From positions 124,001 to 188,000 of the forward strand of contig VCMS01000048.1 in the NCBI GenBank assembly GCA_022539475.1: a DNA stretch of 64,000 bases. Reading direction: 5' to 3'. Positions 1 to 9,054 of this stretch are shown in pieces (position 1 is the stretch's first letter; each line of letters begins with the position of its first letter). The position numbers were made by a program, and so were the translations under genes. The notes under the pieces are model-generated. The model saw only the letters and a list, made by a program, of their open reading frames with translations. It made no database searches and was not told where the DNA came from. Source of the DNA: Gracilaria domingensis. Taxonomy: Eukaryota; Rhodophyta; Florideophyceae; Gracilariales; Gracilariaceae.

Positions 1-698
1 ATGAACACGACATCACCTGGGAGATATCCGGGTGCTTCGCTTCCGGCGCCATTGTAGCGAATTTTGGTTCCAGCCTTGTATCCGGGTTTGATTTGTACTT
101 CATGGACCTTGCCAACACGGTCGACCCCACCGTCTGCGCGGGCGACGTTTCGAGTGATCTTGAGCTTTTTCGTGACGCCGCCGTACAGTTCTTCGAGAGA
201 AAGAAAAAGAGAGACCTCTGTGTCCGGTTGTTTGCGAGGCGCACGCCCATGAGAAAATGAGGAGAATCCTTGCGGACCGCCTCCCATACTGCTGAAACCT
301 CCCATTCCTCCCATTCCTCCCATTCCTCTCATACCGCCCATTCCTCCCATACCGCCAAAACCGCCCATGCTGCCGAAAATCTCGTTGAAGAGGTCATTAG
401 GATCGCGCATGTTGCCAGAAGAGTTGAATCTAAATGGACCCGGTCCGCCACGAGGCATTTCATCCATGCCGGCCTTTAGTGCGTCCTCGCCATAGCTGTC
501 ATAAATCTCCTTTTTCTTCGGATCGGAGAGCACCTGATATGCCTCTGCAATCTCCTGAAACTTCTTCTCAGCTTCTGGTTTGTTGTCAGGGTTCTTATCC
601 GGATGCCATTTCATAGCATTTCTGCGGTAGGCTTTTTTCAGCTCCTCTTCTGTGGCGCCACGACTGACGCCCAGAATGGAATAGTAATCCCTGCCCAT
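1..698 (-). CDS. DnaJ / Hsp40 co-chaperone, type II (partial at window edge)
   Basis: Class II J-domain protein that delivers substrates to Hsp70 and stimulates its ATPase. The N-terminus is a J domain with the HPD tripeptide (codons near 597-605) in the context [12 protein letters not shown], followed by [16 protein letters not shown] Gly/Met/Phe-rich linker of GGM repeats follows (about 300-390). The C-terminal substrate-binding domain then begins with [17 protein letters not shown] and KLKITRN. There is no CxxCxGxG zinc finger between linker and C-terminal domain, so it is DNAJB1/Sis1-like rather than DnaJ/Ydj1-like. The frame is open from the ATG at 696-698 to the window edge, so the C-terminus is missing. 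An ATG five codons upstream (711-713) is an alternative start; MGRDYY is the usual family start. A heat-shock-element array lies about 340 bp upstream. Confidence 0.93.
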   Translation of the reverse strand, partial: MGRDYYSILGVSRGATEEELKKAYRRNAMKWHPDKNPDNKPEAEKKFQEIAEAYQVLSDPKKKEIYDSYGEDALKAGMDEMPRGGPGPFRFNSSGNMRDPNDLFNEIFGSMGGFGGMGGMGGMRGMGGMGGMGGFSSMGGGPQGFSSFSHGRAPRKQPDTEVSLFLSLEELYGGVTKKLKITRNVARADGGVDRVGKVHEVQIKPGYKAGTKIRYNGAGSEAPGYLPGDVVF

Positions 699-1039
699 GG
701 TGTGAGATGGCATGAACTGCGAAAATTTTCTTTTGTGAGACGTCGTTTTGAAAGATGGTGTGGTAGCAAGATAGTGTACAACAAGACAAAATGAGCGGCG
801 ATGTTCCTCACGGAAGATAAGATAAGCTGAAAGGGAAGGAAGAAGACGTGAGAGCCGTGCAGAGTTGATGGAGCATAGTCGCTACGACCGGAGCTGCTGC
901 GAGCGCAGGCGGCAACCCGCCCGTTGCGCTTTTGTGGCTGAATCGAAGCAGGCGCACGCCAGCTGCGCTGTGGCGAGCTGTTGCATGCGTGTGACGTAGA
1001 GCGCGATGGCATTAATCGGTGGGACGGCTGCGCCACTTT

Positions 1040-1072
1040 TTCTAGATTTTTCTAGAACGTTCTAAAAAATTC
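1040..1072. promoter_or_regulatory. Heat shock element array (HSF site)
   Basis: TTC and GAA blocks recur every 5 bp: TTC at 1040, GAt at 1045, TTC at 1050, GAA at 1055, TTC at 1060, aAA at 1065, TTC at 1070. The core 1050-1062 is a perfect nTTCnnGAAnnTTCn site for trimeric heat-shock factor. It lies about 340 bp upstream of the DnaJ start and about 700 bp upstream of the divergent hydroxylase gene, so the Hsp40 gene is the natural target. Function is inferred from the consensus. Confidence 0.75.
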
Positions 1073-1648
1073 GTCGCGCAAGTGATACGCGCGGTTTGAA
1101 ATTGAAAACTTGAATTTGAAACGCCACAATTACCTCACCGCCGTACGAATTGACCCGCGCCGCGCGCCAGATGAAGCGCACGCTTTCTTGTCGAGCGCCG
1201 CTCGCGTACACCGCCGCATGTACAAAGGATAGAAGTAGAAGGCTACCTTCGGTAAGATATGATGCCGCGGCGGCCAAATTGATCCGCGCCCGCGCGCAGG
1301 CCCGCCGCACGTACTGTAATATTGCGGCGTGCCCGCGCGCGCGGCGGCGACAAGACGGCCTTCGTCGCGCTTAGCCGTCGTGGCGCTCCTCTCCCACGCG
1401 CGCGCGGCGGTGCGCGCGTCGAGCGCCACTGAGGGTGTGGAATGCGCGGGTGCCAGAAAAAAACCAAGTCGAGCTCGCGCGGCGGCGACGTCGCATCATA
1501 TGCAGCAGATACGACGGGATCATCCAATGAGCGTGCGGCGCATGCGGTGGCAGCGTTCGCTAACGCGCGCCGTGTCGCGCGTCAACGGCGACACGGCGCG
1601 TGAGACTGTGCGGTGCGGCGCGGTGCTTTGCGGTGCTTTGCGGTGCGG

Positions 1649-1656
1649 TATAAGAG
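1649..1656 (+). promoter_or_regulatory. TATA-like box of hydroxylase gene
   Basis: TATAAGAG lies 112 bp upstream of the hydroxylase ATG at 1768, directly after direct repeats of cggtgctttg. Position and sequence suit a core promoter TATA box; no transcript data support it. Confidence 0.4.
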
Positions 1657-1767
1657 ACTCTCAGCTGAGCTTGTTGGGTGCCCGTCGCTGTTCGCACTCG
1701 CGTCTTGCTGCTGTTCGTGCGCCTGTTCGTGCGCCTGCTCTTGCTGTGCTGTTTGCGGCTTGTTGCG

Positions 1768-2616
1768 ATGATTCCGGCGGTCGTGGCGTGGTGTCAGTTT
1801 ATGCTGACGTATCATGTGGCGTGTTTGTTGTTCCAGCTGCTTGATGAAAAGAAGCTTCTTCAGCAACACAAGGCGTTCCGCTCAAGTCCTGGGCTTCCCA
1901 CGTACGGGCGCATGCTGCCACGCGTTCTGTTCAACCAGGTGTGCATCATGTTGCCCATCATGGTGCTGGTGTGGCCGTTGACCGCCGCCACGCCCTCCCG
2001 CGCAGAGCCCAGTTCTCTGACGTCCTGGCTGGCGCTCTGCGCTCTGGCGCCGCTTCTCCACGAGATTCCGTTCTACCTGGCGCACCGCTTCATCCTACAT
2101 TCGCCCCGCGGCGTCGCGCGCTTCGGGCATGCCTTGCACCATTCCGCAAAGGCGCACTGCGCCCTCTCCGCCATGTACATGTACTCGTTCGACTTTTTGC
2201 TTGAAATCGTGTTGCCGTACGTCGTGCCGCTTGTGGTGTTGCGACACGCAAGAATGATGAGTGAAGCACACGCCGGCTGGCTGCTGGCGCTCGGTTCTGT
2301 GGGCGGACTTTACGAACACTCTGGCTACAACTTTGTGCCGAATGTATGGTCGTTCGACACTAGAATTCACGGCATGCATCATGTGTACTATTCGTGCTCG
2401 TTTGCCGACGGTGTGGGCGCGCCCAGCCTGCTGGATCATGCGCTACGTACGGCGTGCGGCAGTGTCGGCGCGCCGGCGCTTGTGACGAGGAAGCTTCTGA
2501 CACGGCTGTCGCCGTCGCACTCGCTGGCGTCTCCGCCGTCTTCCGCGTCGTCCTCGCCGGAAGCGTCCCGCCGCCGCGGCGTTGGATGTGAAACAAGAGT
2601 GACGACAGGTTTGTGA
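1768..2616 (+). CDS. Fatty acid hydroxylase / sterol desaturase superfamily protein
   Basis: Membrane-bound di-iron oxygenase of about 282 aa, expected in the ER or another membrane. The histidine boxes that bind the di-iron centre are present in order: HRFILH (HX4H), HALHH (HXXHH) and HGMHH (HXXHH). The last sits before the usual C-terminal YYSCSFAD stretch. Hydrophobic segments surround the boxes (LLFQLL, VLFNQVCIMLPIMVLVW, LLEIVLPYVVPLVVL, GWLLALGSVGG). The frame extends further upstream with only a GTG (1678), so I take the first in-frame ATG at 1768. The C-terminus (after about residue 240) is Ser/Pro/Arg-rich. The substrate (sterol, fatty acid, sphingoid base or carotenoid) cannot be told. 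Single exon. Confidence 0.82.
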   Translation: MIPAVVAWCQFMLTYHVACLLFQLLDEKKLLQQHKAFRSSPGLPTYGRMLPRVLFNQVCIMLPIMVLVWPLTAATPSRAEPSSLTSWLALCALAPLLHEIPFYLAHRFILHSPRGVARFGHALHHSAKAHCALSAMYMYSFDFLLEIVLPYVVPLVVLRHARMMSEAHAGWLLALGSVGGLYEHSGYNFVPNVWSFDTRIHGMHHVYYSCSFADGVGAPSLLDHALRTACGSVGAPALVTRKLLTRLSPSHSLASPPSSASSSPEASRRRGVGCETRVTTGL

Positions 2617-3155
2617 TTGACTAATTAATTGTCGGTTCCACGTTGTGTTTTTCTTCTCGCGAGCACTTGTCGTGTGGGCTGTGAGAAAGCGCCAGTAGCT
2701 GTTGCGCTTTGCTTGACGCGCTTGGGAAAGTGCCAAGTCAAGCGAAGCGCGCCGTCAAAGGTGGCTGTAACATAAAAAAGTCGTCCATTCGCCGACGCGG
2801 CGACGGGATGTTTGTTGACACGCTGTCCCTCGCGCATTCCATTGCTTCGTTTGATTCATTCCGCGCCTCCTCGCATCGCGGCTTGGCGCCATTCCGCCAA
2901 TAATCGCATGCGCACACCCATTTGCAGCGCGCCAATCAACGGCGTGCACGTCCCGAAGCCTTTTGCTGTAAGCATCGCTGTCAACGAGCGCCACCAGCAG
3001 TGTCGCCGCTCCGTCAAGCGCGCTGACGTGTGTGTGCGTATGGATGCGCGCGTGCGCGCGCGTGTGCTCGTCGCCGCCAACAGCCGCGCGTCTCCGCGCG
3101 GAGCTGCCGCCTCGCCCGAGCGTCGCGCCGCCGCTTGCGCGCCGTCAACGCCCAC
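2617..3155. other. Intergenic, no gene seen
   Basis: About 540 bp between the hydroxylase stop and the ABC1-kinase start. It contains CGCG-rich tracts and no convincing coding region or RNA. Confidence 0.5.
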
Positions 3156-5237
3156 ATGCGCTTCGTGCCGCATCTCCCGCGGCTGACCACCAGAAGGGCC
3201 TTCGTTCCGCACGTGTCGTTCAATGCTTTGCGAGTGGTTCCCCTTCGCCGGGCGCGGCTGCCCGCCTCCTTGTTCAACACCTCGGTGCTTGCGCTGACGC
3301 AGTCGCTTTTAGGCAAGAAACGATGGAATGTTTTGCAGGCTCTCATTCTTCTTTCGCTGTCCAACTTGCCGCTCATCCGTTTGCTTACGCCGTTGTTTAA
3401 ACCGCTCTGTTTTACGTGGATGTATGCCCTGTTCTGCCGAGTAATTGCGCCGGCCCATGCGCGAAGTTTGAGGTTTTGGAGAAGGGTTATTCCCATATAT
3501 GTTTCCTACAAGAAAACGCAGATTTCTCTCGCCGTGCGGAATGCCTCTGCTCATAAAAGAGCAAAGGCTTGGAACAAACGCCATCATTGGGCTGCCGAAA
3601 AGGTTGGTTCTATCATTTCTTTTCTCATTCCCTCACAAACTCTCACTCACACTTTTCATTTGTAGGTCTACAATCTTTGCGTAGAACTTCGCGGCTTTTA
3701 TCTCAAGGATGGTACGTGACCACTCATTCTTCCTTGTTGCTATACCACACTTTTGTAGCATATGCACTATTGCTGACGCTCAGTACAGGACAATTTCTTG
3801 GCGCCCGAAGCGATATAGTACCTACGGCATGGTGCGACTCCCTTCGTCGCCTACAAGATCGCGTTCCTCCTGTTCCATTTTCCCAAATCGAGAAAACAAT
3901 TCGTCAATCCTACAACGTCAACAGAGTCAGTCAGATCTTCCGCGACGTCGACCCAAATCCACTGGCATCCGCCACAATCGCACAAGTGCATCGAGGACAT
4001 ATGCCGGACGGCACTCCAATAGTTTTGAAAACCCAGTATATAGATCAGCAACGTCTTTGCGATATGGATTTGCTCAATCTCAAGCGACTTGCGTCATACC
4101 TCCAGAAACATGATATGTCATTCTTTGACATGGATTCTGTCGTCACAGAGTTTGAGACACAAATCCCTGCTGAGTTTGACTTTCTAAGAGAAGCCGAGAT
4201 GATGACCATTATTCGAAACAATCTTAGACGCGCCAGTATTTTTGACGTCGTTATACCAAAGGTCTTGCCCGGGCTTGTTTCGCGTCGAGCTTTGACCATG
4301 ACGTATGTTGACGGCGTGCGTCCGGATAATTCACTTGCGCTTAATCATTGGGGCATCAAACCGAAGGATGTGCTCAAGGCGGTTGGTAGGGCCTTTGGGC
4401 AGATGCTGCTGTGCGATGGGCTTGCACATTGTGACCGTAAGTTATTCTCCATGTTCTGCTGCTCATCCTCCAGTTTTACAGATGCGTTCAAGCTTCAACG
4501 AAAGTTGTGCTAACAGTTTTGGCTTCAATTTACTTCCTCTTGTCTTCATCTATGTTCAGCTCATCTTGGGAACTGTAAGTTCTGCTGGCTCAACTTTTTC
4601 TATGCTTCGTCATCATAGACATACTTGACTGACTCCTTCGTTGTTTTGTGCTGTGCTCTTTGAAGTAATAATCATGAGGGACGGAAAAGTGGCACTGATT
4701 GATTTTGGACAGGCGAAGGAGATACCTGACGATCTTCGTAAGAAGCTTTGTGCCTTCTATCTTGCCATCAATTCGAAGAACAATATGTACATCTTAAAGA
4801 CCTTTTCGGATCTTGGAATTGAGCTTGATATCCGCTTCGAAGACATTGACGAGAAGTTCATGCGCATGATTCCACACTATGCCAATGGAATGCTTGATAC
4901 GGCACCTTTACCGCCTGAGATCGAGATTAATCCTTTCTCTTCGGAGAGCCCGCTAAAACAAGTTCCCATCAAGAGATTTAATCCGGATCTGTTTATGATT
5001 CTTCGCACTATGGGGCTTTTGAGATCATTGACAGAGACTTTGAACGTGGAAACAACTGACTGCTGGATGTCGAATCTCTTCAGACCGTATGCATTGCGCG
5101 GACTTCGTCGGAAGGGTATGTCTGATTACGAAAAGCGAAGTCAATCACGGGCAATCAGGTCGGCTTTGACGAAGGGCGTATCTTCACCTTTTGACTCACA
5201 GAATGACGAATCAACCGAGTTTTGTGCCATCTCTTGA
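3156..5237 (+). CDS. ABC1/ADCK (UbiB/COQ8-type) atypical kinase, five exons
   Basis: About 575 aa after splicing exons 3156-3602, 3666-3711, 3789-4436, 4560-4574 and 4666-5237. All four introns are GT-AG (63, 77, 123 and 91 nt) and all joins keep frame. ABC1 signatures: KxGQ as KDGQ (163-166, created by the exon 2/3 join), the Ala-rich-loop equivalent in ASATIAQVH, VLK lysine near 245, the catalytic-loop equivalent HCDPHLGN (378-385, spanning microexon 4) and the metal-binding LIDFGQ (396-401). Relatives (COQ8 in mitochondria, ABC1K in plastids) support quinone or prenyl-lipid metabolism. The N-terminus is Arg-rich and then hydrophobic (about 50-85), compatible with organelle import and membrane association. 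The ATG at 3156 is the first in the frame; only GTG lies upstream. Microexon 4 is 15 nt. Confidence 0.88.
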
Positions 5238-6484
5238 AGTTTTGGACGCGCTTCTCGAAGCAGACTTTGATTGTGTGTACTCTTGTAAGGTGTTTATCAC
5301 GAAGGCATCACGAGAATAGAAGATTACTTGGGGTAATATCTTTGAATTCGCAATCTGCATGGAAGCGTATATCACATTTTGCACAGGTTCACGAGGTTCT
5401 ACCATAGTTTTCGTGTTCCGTATTATTTTACTTTCTTTTTTTCCGAGAACTGCTAGACTCGTCTTTCGCTTTGTCGTCGCAGTTGAGAGCAGTTGCTGCA
5501 TTAAACTCTTTCTGACTGGAGCATTCTTTCATTCTTTGCCTACTGGTGGCTTTCAATCCGAGCATAGTGTAAGGACTTCGGACCAAAGTGCGCAGATTAC
5601 GACGCGGAAGTGTTAACGGTCTTCACCGTTGCGCCTTATGCATACAACCCGATCAGTACGTGCTTTGGAAGTTCCAAATTGGAACTCAACCACAACATTT
5701 GCATCGTTGCGACCGCAAATGGAAAATGATCTACCCCTGGGGTAGATATGTGTCAGTTCATGGGCGTTGTGACAAGTTTTGCTCTCTTTCTGCATTTCTC
5801 GCATGATGCCTGATGCGCATCGGTATACCCTTGTAGATCCAGAAATTACCATTTGGGCAATCGCGTTGTTAGACTGCTGCAGGGCCATGGATCTTGTTCT
5901 GTTTTCTTTCAACGAGATCTGTACTGCTTCCAAGAATTGTATCCCTGCCCCAATCAGAGTGCTGTTTTATAATTTAGATGCACAGTCAAGTCCGGGGCGT
6001 AACCGAGAGTCGAAACGTTTTCGAAGCTTTCTAGGCACAAACTGTCGGTTCAAGGGCCCAGATGTTCTGCGCAGACCCACAAATAGATATACCATGTCAG
6101 GCATTGTGGCGAGAAGGGTTTCAGGGCTCTCTTTACATGTTCCTGCTTGTGTTGACTGGGCGATTCAAGCTGCGGCTTCATTGAAACAGGCATGCATACA
6201 CTCGGAACAAGTGAGCTGTTCACGCCAGTTAGAAAGGCTACACTCCCAAACGATCACGCTGCGAATAGAAACTCCAGAGTTAGGGTGCTGTACTGCACGC
6301 CAGTGCGCTGTTGTGGGTTGCCACGATCTGGAACATGCAGCAGCAGATCGCTTGCGACCGTGAACAAAAGCAATCTAGTTTCGAGACAACGTCTGTGCGT
6401 AGTCTCGCTCCCGCAGAGGTTGGGTAGTGTTCCCAAGAGCAAGAGGGCCACATGACGCGACATGCCGCACACGCCAAGCGCGTT
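5238..6484. other. Intergenic, 1.25 kb
   Basis: Region between the ABC1 kinase and the convergent ferredoxin-fusion gene. The longest frame (5779-6363, plus) lacks recognisable domains and a convincing start. A short perfect inverted repeat with 9-bp arms (5729-5747, atctacccc / ggggtagat) is present. Nothing else can be supported. Confidence 0.4.
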
Positions 6485-7288
6485 TTATCGCTTACGAATC
6501 GTAACCATGCCCGTGCCCTGACAATCGCCACAACGCAGTTTGCCCGTACCCGCACAGAGCGCGCAAATAAAACCCTCTTCCTCGCCATCTCCATCACAGG
6601 CATAGCACTCAATAACGCCTTCCGTCTCACATTCGCGACACTCAACTGTGCGTGTAAAAGCACCTTTGACCTTGGGCGGCGCACGCGCGACATACTCAGT
6701 ATCAAGGTTTTCAAAGCGCGACATGGGATTCTTTGCCTTACTGGCGGTCTTCATTCGGGCAACGTCCACAACGAGCTCATTCGACCCGTCGGTGGGAATA
6801 GCGCCTGTCTGACAGGCGCGCACGGTCTGTCGCCCGTCCGGCGAGGTGGGGTCCAACACGTCGCAGGTGCATGAGCCACAAACGCCGGTCTGACAGCCGC
6901 GCGGGATGTGAAGGTTAACAGAGTCGCCCACTTTTAACAGGTTATCGCCGACGCTCGCAGCAGCAATGACGGTTTGACCTGAAGGAGTGTTAATGAAGCG
7001 CACGGCGATCTCGCCGGGCATGAGATCATACTCGGGCGGCGGCTGTGACTGCGCGTCCGACGGCTGTGACGACGACGGGGACGACGCGGCGTCCGAGGAC
7101 GGCGGGGTGGTGGCGGAGGGGAAGGTGGCCGGCGACTCTGTTGAGGGGGGCTCTGGCACCGACGTCGCGCGCACGGAGGGGCGGCGCGGCGCGACGTGGC
7201 GCGACGCGGGCCGTGGCGGACTGAGCGGGCGCGCGCGACGCGAGGGCGGGAGCGGCAGCAGAGTGGTGAATGCAGCGGCGGCAGTCAT
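6485..7288 (-). CDS. [2Fe-2S] ferredoxin domain fused to DnaJ-type zinc finger, probable plastid protein
   Basis: Single-exon protein of 267 aa. Residues 1-45 are Ala/Pro/Arg/Ser-rich with Phe7 and look like a plastid transit peptide; 46-85 is a disordered Pro/Ser/Thr linker. Residues about 93-178 are a ferredoxin-like beta-grasp domain with Cys132, Cys137, Cys140 and Cys159, i.e. C-x4-C-x2-C-x18-C. The last spacing is shorter than the x29 of photosynthetic ferredoxins. Residues 215-262 hold four CxxC units (217/220, 228/231, 242/245, 253/256); the last three carry the GxG of the DnaJ cysteine-rich finger (CYACDGDG, CALCAGTG, CGDCQGTG). No J domain is present. Electron transfer combined with a thiol or chaperone Zn finger suggests plastid redox or folding work, in the way BSD2/PSA2-type Zn fingers act; this is inference. 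The ATG at 7286-7288 is clear. Confidence 0.85.
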   Translation of the reverse strand: MTAAAAFTTLLPLPPSRRARPLSPPRPASRHVAPRRPSVRATSVPEPPSTESPATFPSATTPPSSDAASSPSSSQPSDAQSQPPPEYDLMPGEIAVRFINTPSGQTVIAAASVGDNLLKVGDSVNLHIPRGCQTGVCGSCTCDVLDPTSPDGRQTVRACQTGAIPTDGSNELVVDVARMKTASKAKNPMSRFENLDTEYVARAPPKVKGAFTRTVECRECETEGVIECYACDGDGEEEGFICALCAGTGKLRCGDCQGTGMVTIRKR

Positions 7289-7383
7289 TTTGCGCGGAGG
7301 GTGAGCGACGGGTCAGGCGGTGATGGGATGGTGGCATCGCCGGTGGATGTGCGAATGGCGATGCAGGGTGGTGATCAGCAGAG

Positions 7384-9054
7384 ATGATACGAGATGAGAT
7401 ACAATGTCCGTCCATTCGGAATGGATCCGCTACGGATCAAGGATGCCTTTCGCATCATTCGCTGAATCACAGTACACAATCTGTGCATTTTGCGAAGGCA
7501 TCGACGCCAAAGACATTGCCTTCGTGCAAGAAAACTGTCACTACGAAGCCTGAACCGATTAGAATAAGATGTATCTCTTTCCACTTCCAGTGTCCTTCGG
7601 GGATCACTACAAGCCAAGACTTTCGTTTTGTGATTCGTTCTTCACCCGAAAATCCTAGCTTGGTTGAAGAGGATCTTTCTGAGGCTTACGATTCGGTGAA
7701 ACGATTACAGATGAACTACGTACTGCTTGCCCGTTCGGATGACCATTCCATTTTGGTTGAGGACAACAATAAGCTCCCCACAATCAAGTACTGCGGTGAC
7801 GTGGCATACTTTATTGGCGAAATCTGTGATCGAGTTCGGAACAAGCTAGAGTTCTACACTCAGTAGAATTTTCTGCGTCACGAAGGCTGCTCACGAGAAG
7901 ATCCTATTATTGTGTTAGAGGTACCAAACGGCGGCTTTGAAGATACGCCAGAGAACTGCAAATGGATAGCGCAGTCGGCGGCGGATCAAATTGCAGTTGA
8001 TCCACCTTCCCAAACCATCACAGACTATCTGGAAAAGTACAAGCTACGAGGACTGAATTTGAAGGGTGAAAAGTTACATGCGTGGTCGCGTACCGGCTGG
8101 CTTGAGCGTGCAGGTGCGTGGACCAAGACGAAGTTGAATGACTATGGGTACAAGGTGGAAAGTATTGAAAAGCTTCAACACGGCACTGGAAGCTGCGTGT
8201 TGATGGTGAGGGTATCCTCTGGTTTGTTGTTCTACATGAAGTGTTCAAATCGGCAAGGGTGGTGGAATGAGGTGAAAGTGACACAAGCGCTTGGTGAGGT
8301 GATGCCATTAGAGTTTGAAACGCCGTTTGCGATTGACTTCGATCTGGGATGGATGCTGACACGAGACTATGGACGGACTCTTCCGCCTGGGATATTTGAG
8401 ACGGACGTAGATCGGGCGAAACGAGCGATGTGTCGTTGGGCGGAGATCCAAAAGAAATCTGTATCAAAAGTGGAGGAATTGCTAGAGCGAGGTGTTCCAA
8501 AAGTAGATGGAAAGGCACTGAAAGCGGGGATTGATCAGGTGATGGAGAATCCGATATGGTTCAAAGCGCAACGAGAGGGAATGAACGAGAAGCAACTCGA
8601 GATGTACAGTGATGAACTGGAGTACAAGAATGAGTATCGGGCGTACTTGGGGCGTTTATTTGACAAGGTTGGGGAGTATAATGTGCCGTTAGCGCTCGTG
8701 CATGGGGATTTCGATTCAATGAACGTCATTGAGCGAGGAGAAGGAAGGTACAGCTTTATCGATATGTTCTACACCCAAATTTCATTCCCATTTCTTGACA
8801 TAATAGACTTAACTCATTTATGTGAATCTAGGTCTAAAGCTTTCGATCTTAGCTTTTACTTGGAGTATTGGACGGAGTATGAGAGTATGGAAAGGCTGCG
8901 AGACCTGTTGATTCTCGTCGAAGAGATAAGCTATGTTGAATGTGTAGTGTGTATGTCTTTGGAATTTGAGCAGGTTGAGGAACATGAAAGAGAACGGCAG
9001 TACGAAGAATTACAGATTCCGGTTTGTTGCACGTTTGGTTCCTACATGGACTAA
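7384..9054 (+). CDS. Aminoglycoside-phosphotransferase-like kinase, interrupted by in-frame TAG
   Basis: APH/choline-kinase-fold phosphotransferase. The C-terminal part holds the Brenner motif HGDFDSMN (codons from 8701), a metal-binding FIDM about ten residues later, and an upstream nucleotide-binding region ending LFYMKC (8227-8244). The N-terminal part matches, from memory of bacterial relatives, a small extra domain before the kinase. One frame runs from 7384 to 9054, broken only by TAG at 7864-7866; codons on both sides look coding (…FYTQ, stop, NFLRHEG…). No ATG follows the stop before well inside the domain, so the second half cannot easily start alone. Options: nonsense mutation (pseudogene), assembly error, readthrough, or a 66-nt frame-preserving GT-AG segment 7801-7866 acting as an intron with a weak donor. 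ATG 7711 is an alternative start, close to where relatives begin. Substrate unknown. Confidence 0.7.
7413..7446 (+). repeat. 34-bp dispersed motif, copy 1
   Basis: Matches 10624-10657 at 29 of 34 positions, sharing an uninterrupted CGGATCAAGGATGC block and a GGATCCG block. This copy lies upstream of ATG 7711 of the phosphotransferase-like gene, or inside its N-terminus if ATG 7384 is used. Confidence 0.5.

Larger units (their letters stand above)
699..1767. other. Divergent intergenic region, DnaJ / hydroxylase
   Basis: About 1.07 kb of mostly GC-rich DNA rich in CGCG. Apart from the heat-shock element and a TATA-like box I see no gene. Open frames here are composition-driven and have no recognisable domains. 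A 10-bp direct repeat (cggtgctttg, twice, 1621-1640) sits just upstream of the TATA-like box. Confidence 0.5.

Noticed and set aside
5779-6363. 194-codon plus-strand frame
   Set aside because: No ATG context, no domain, mixed composition unlike neighbouring genes.
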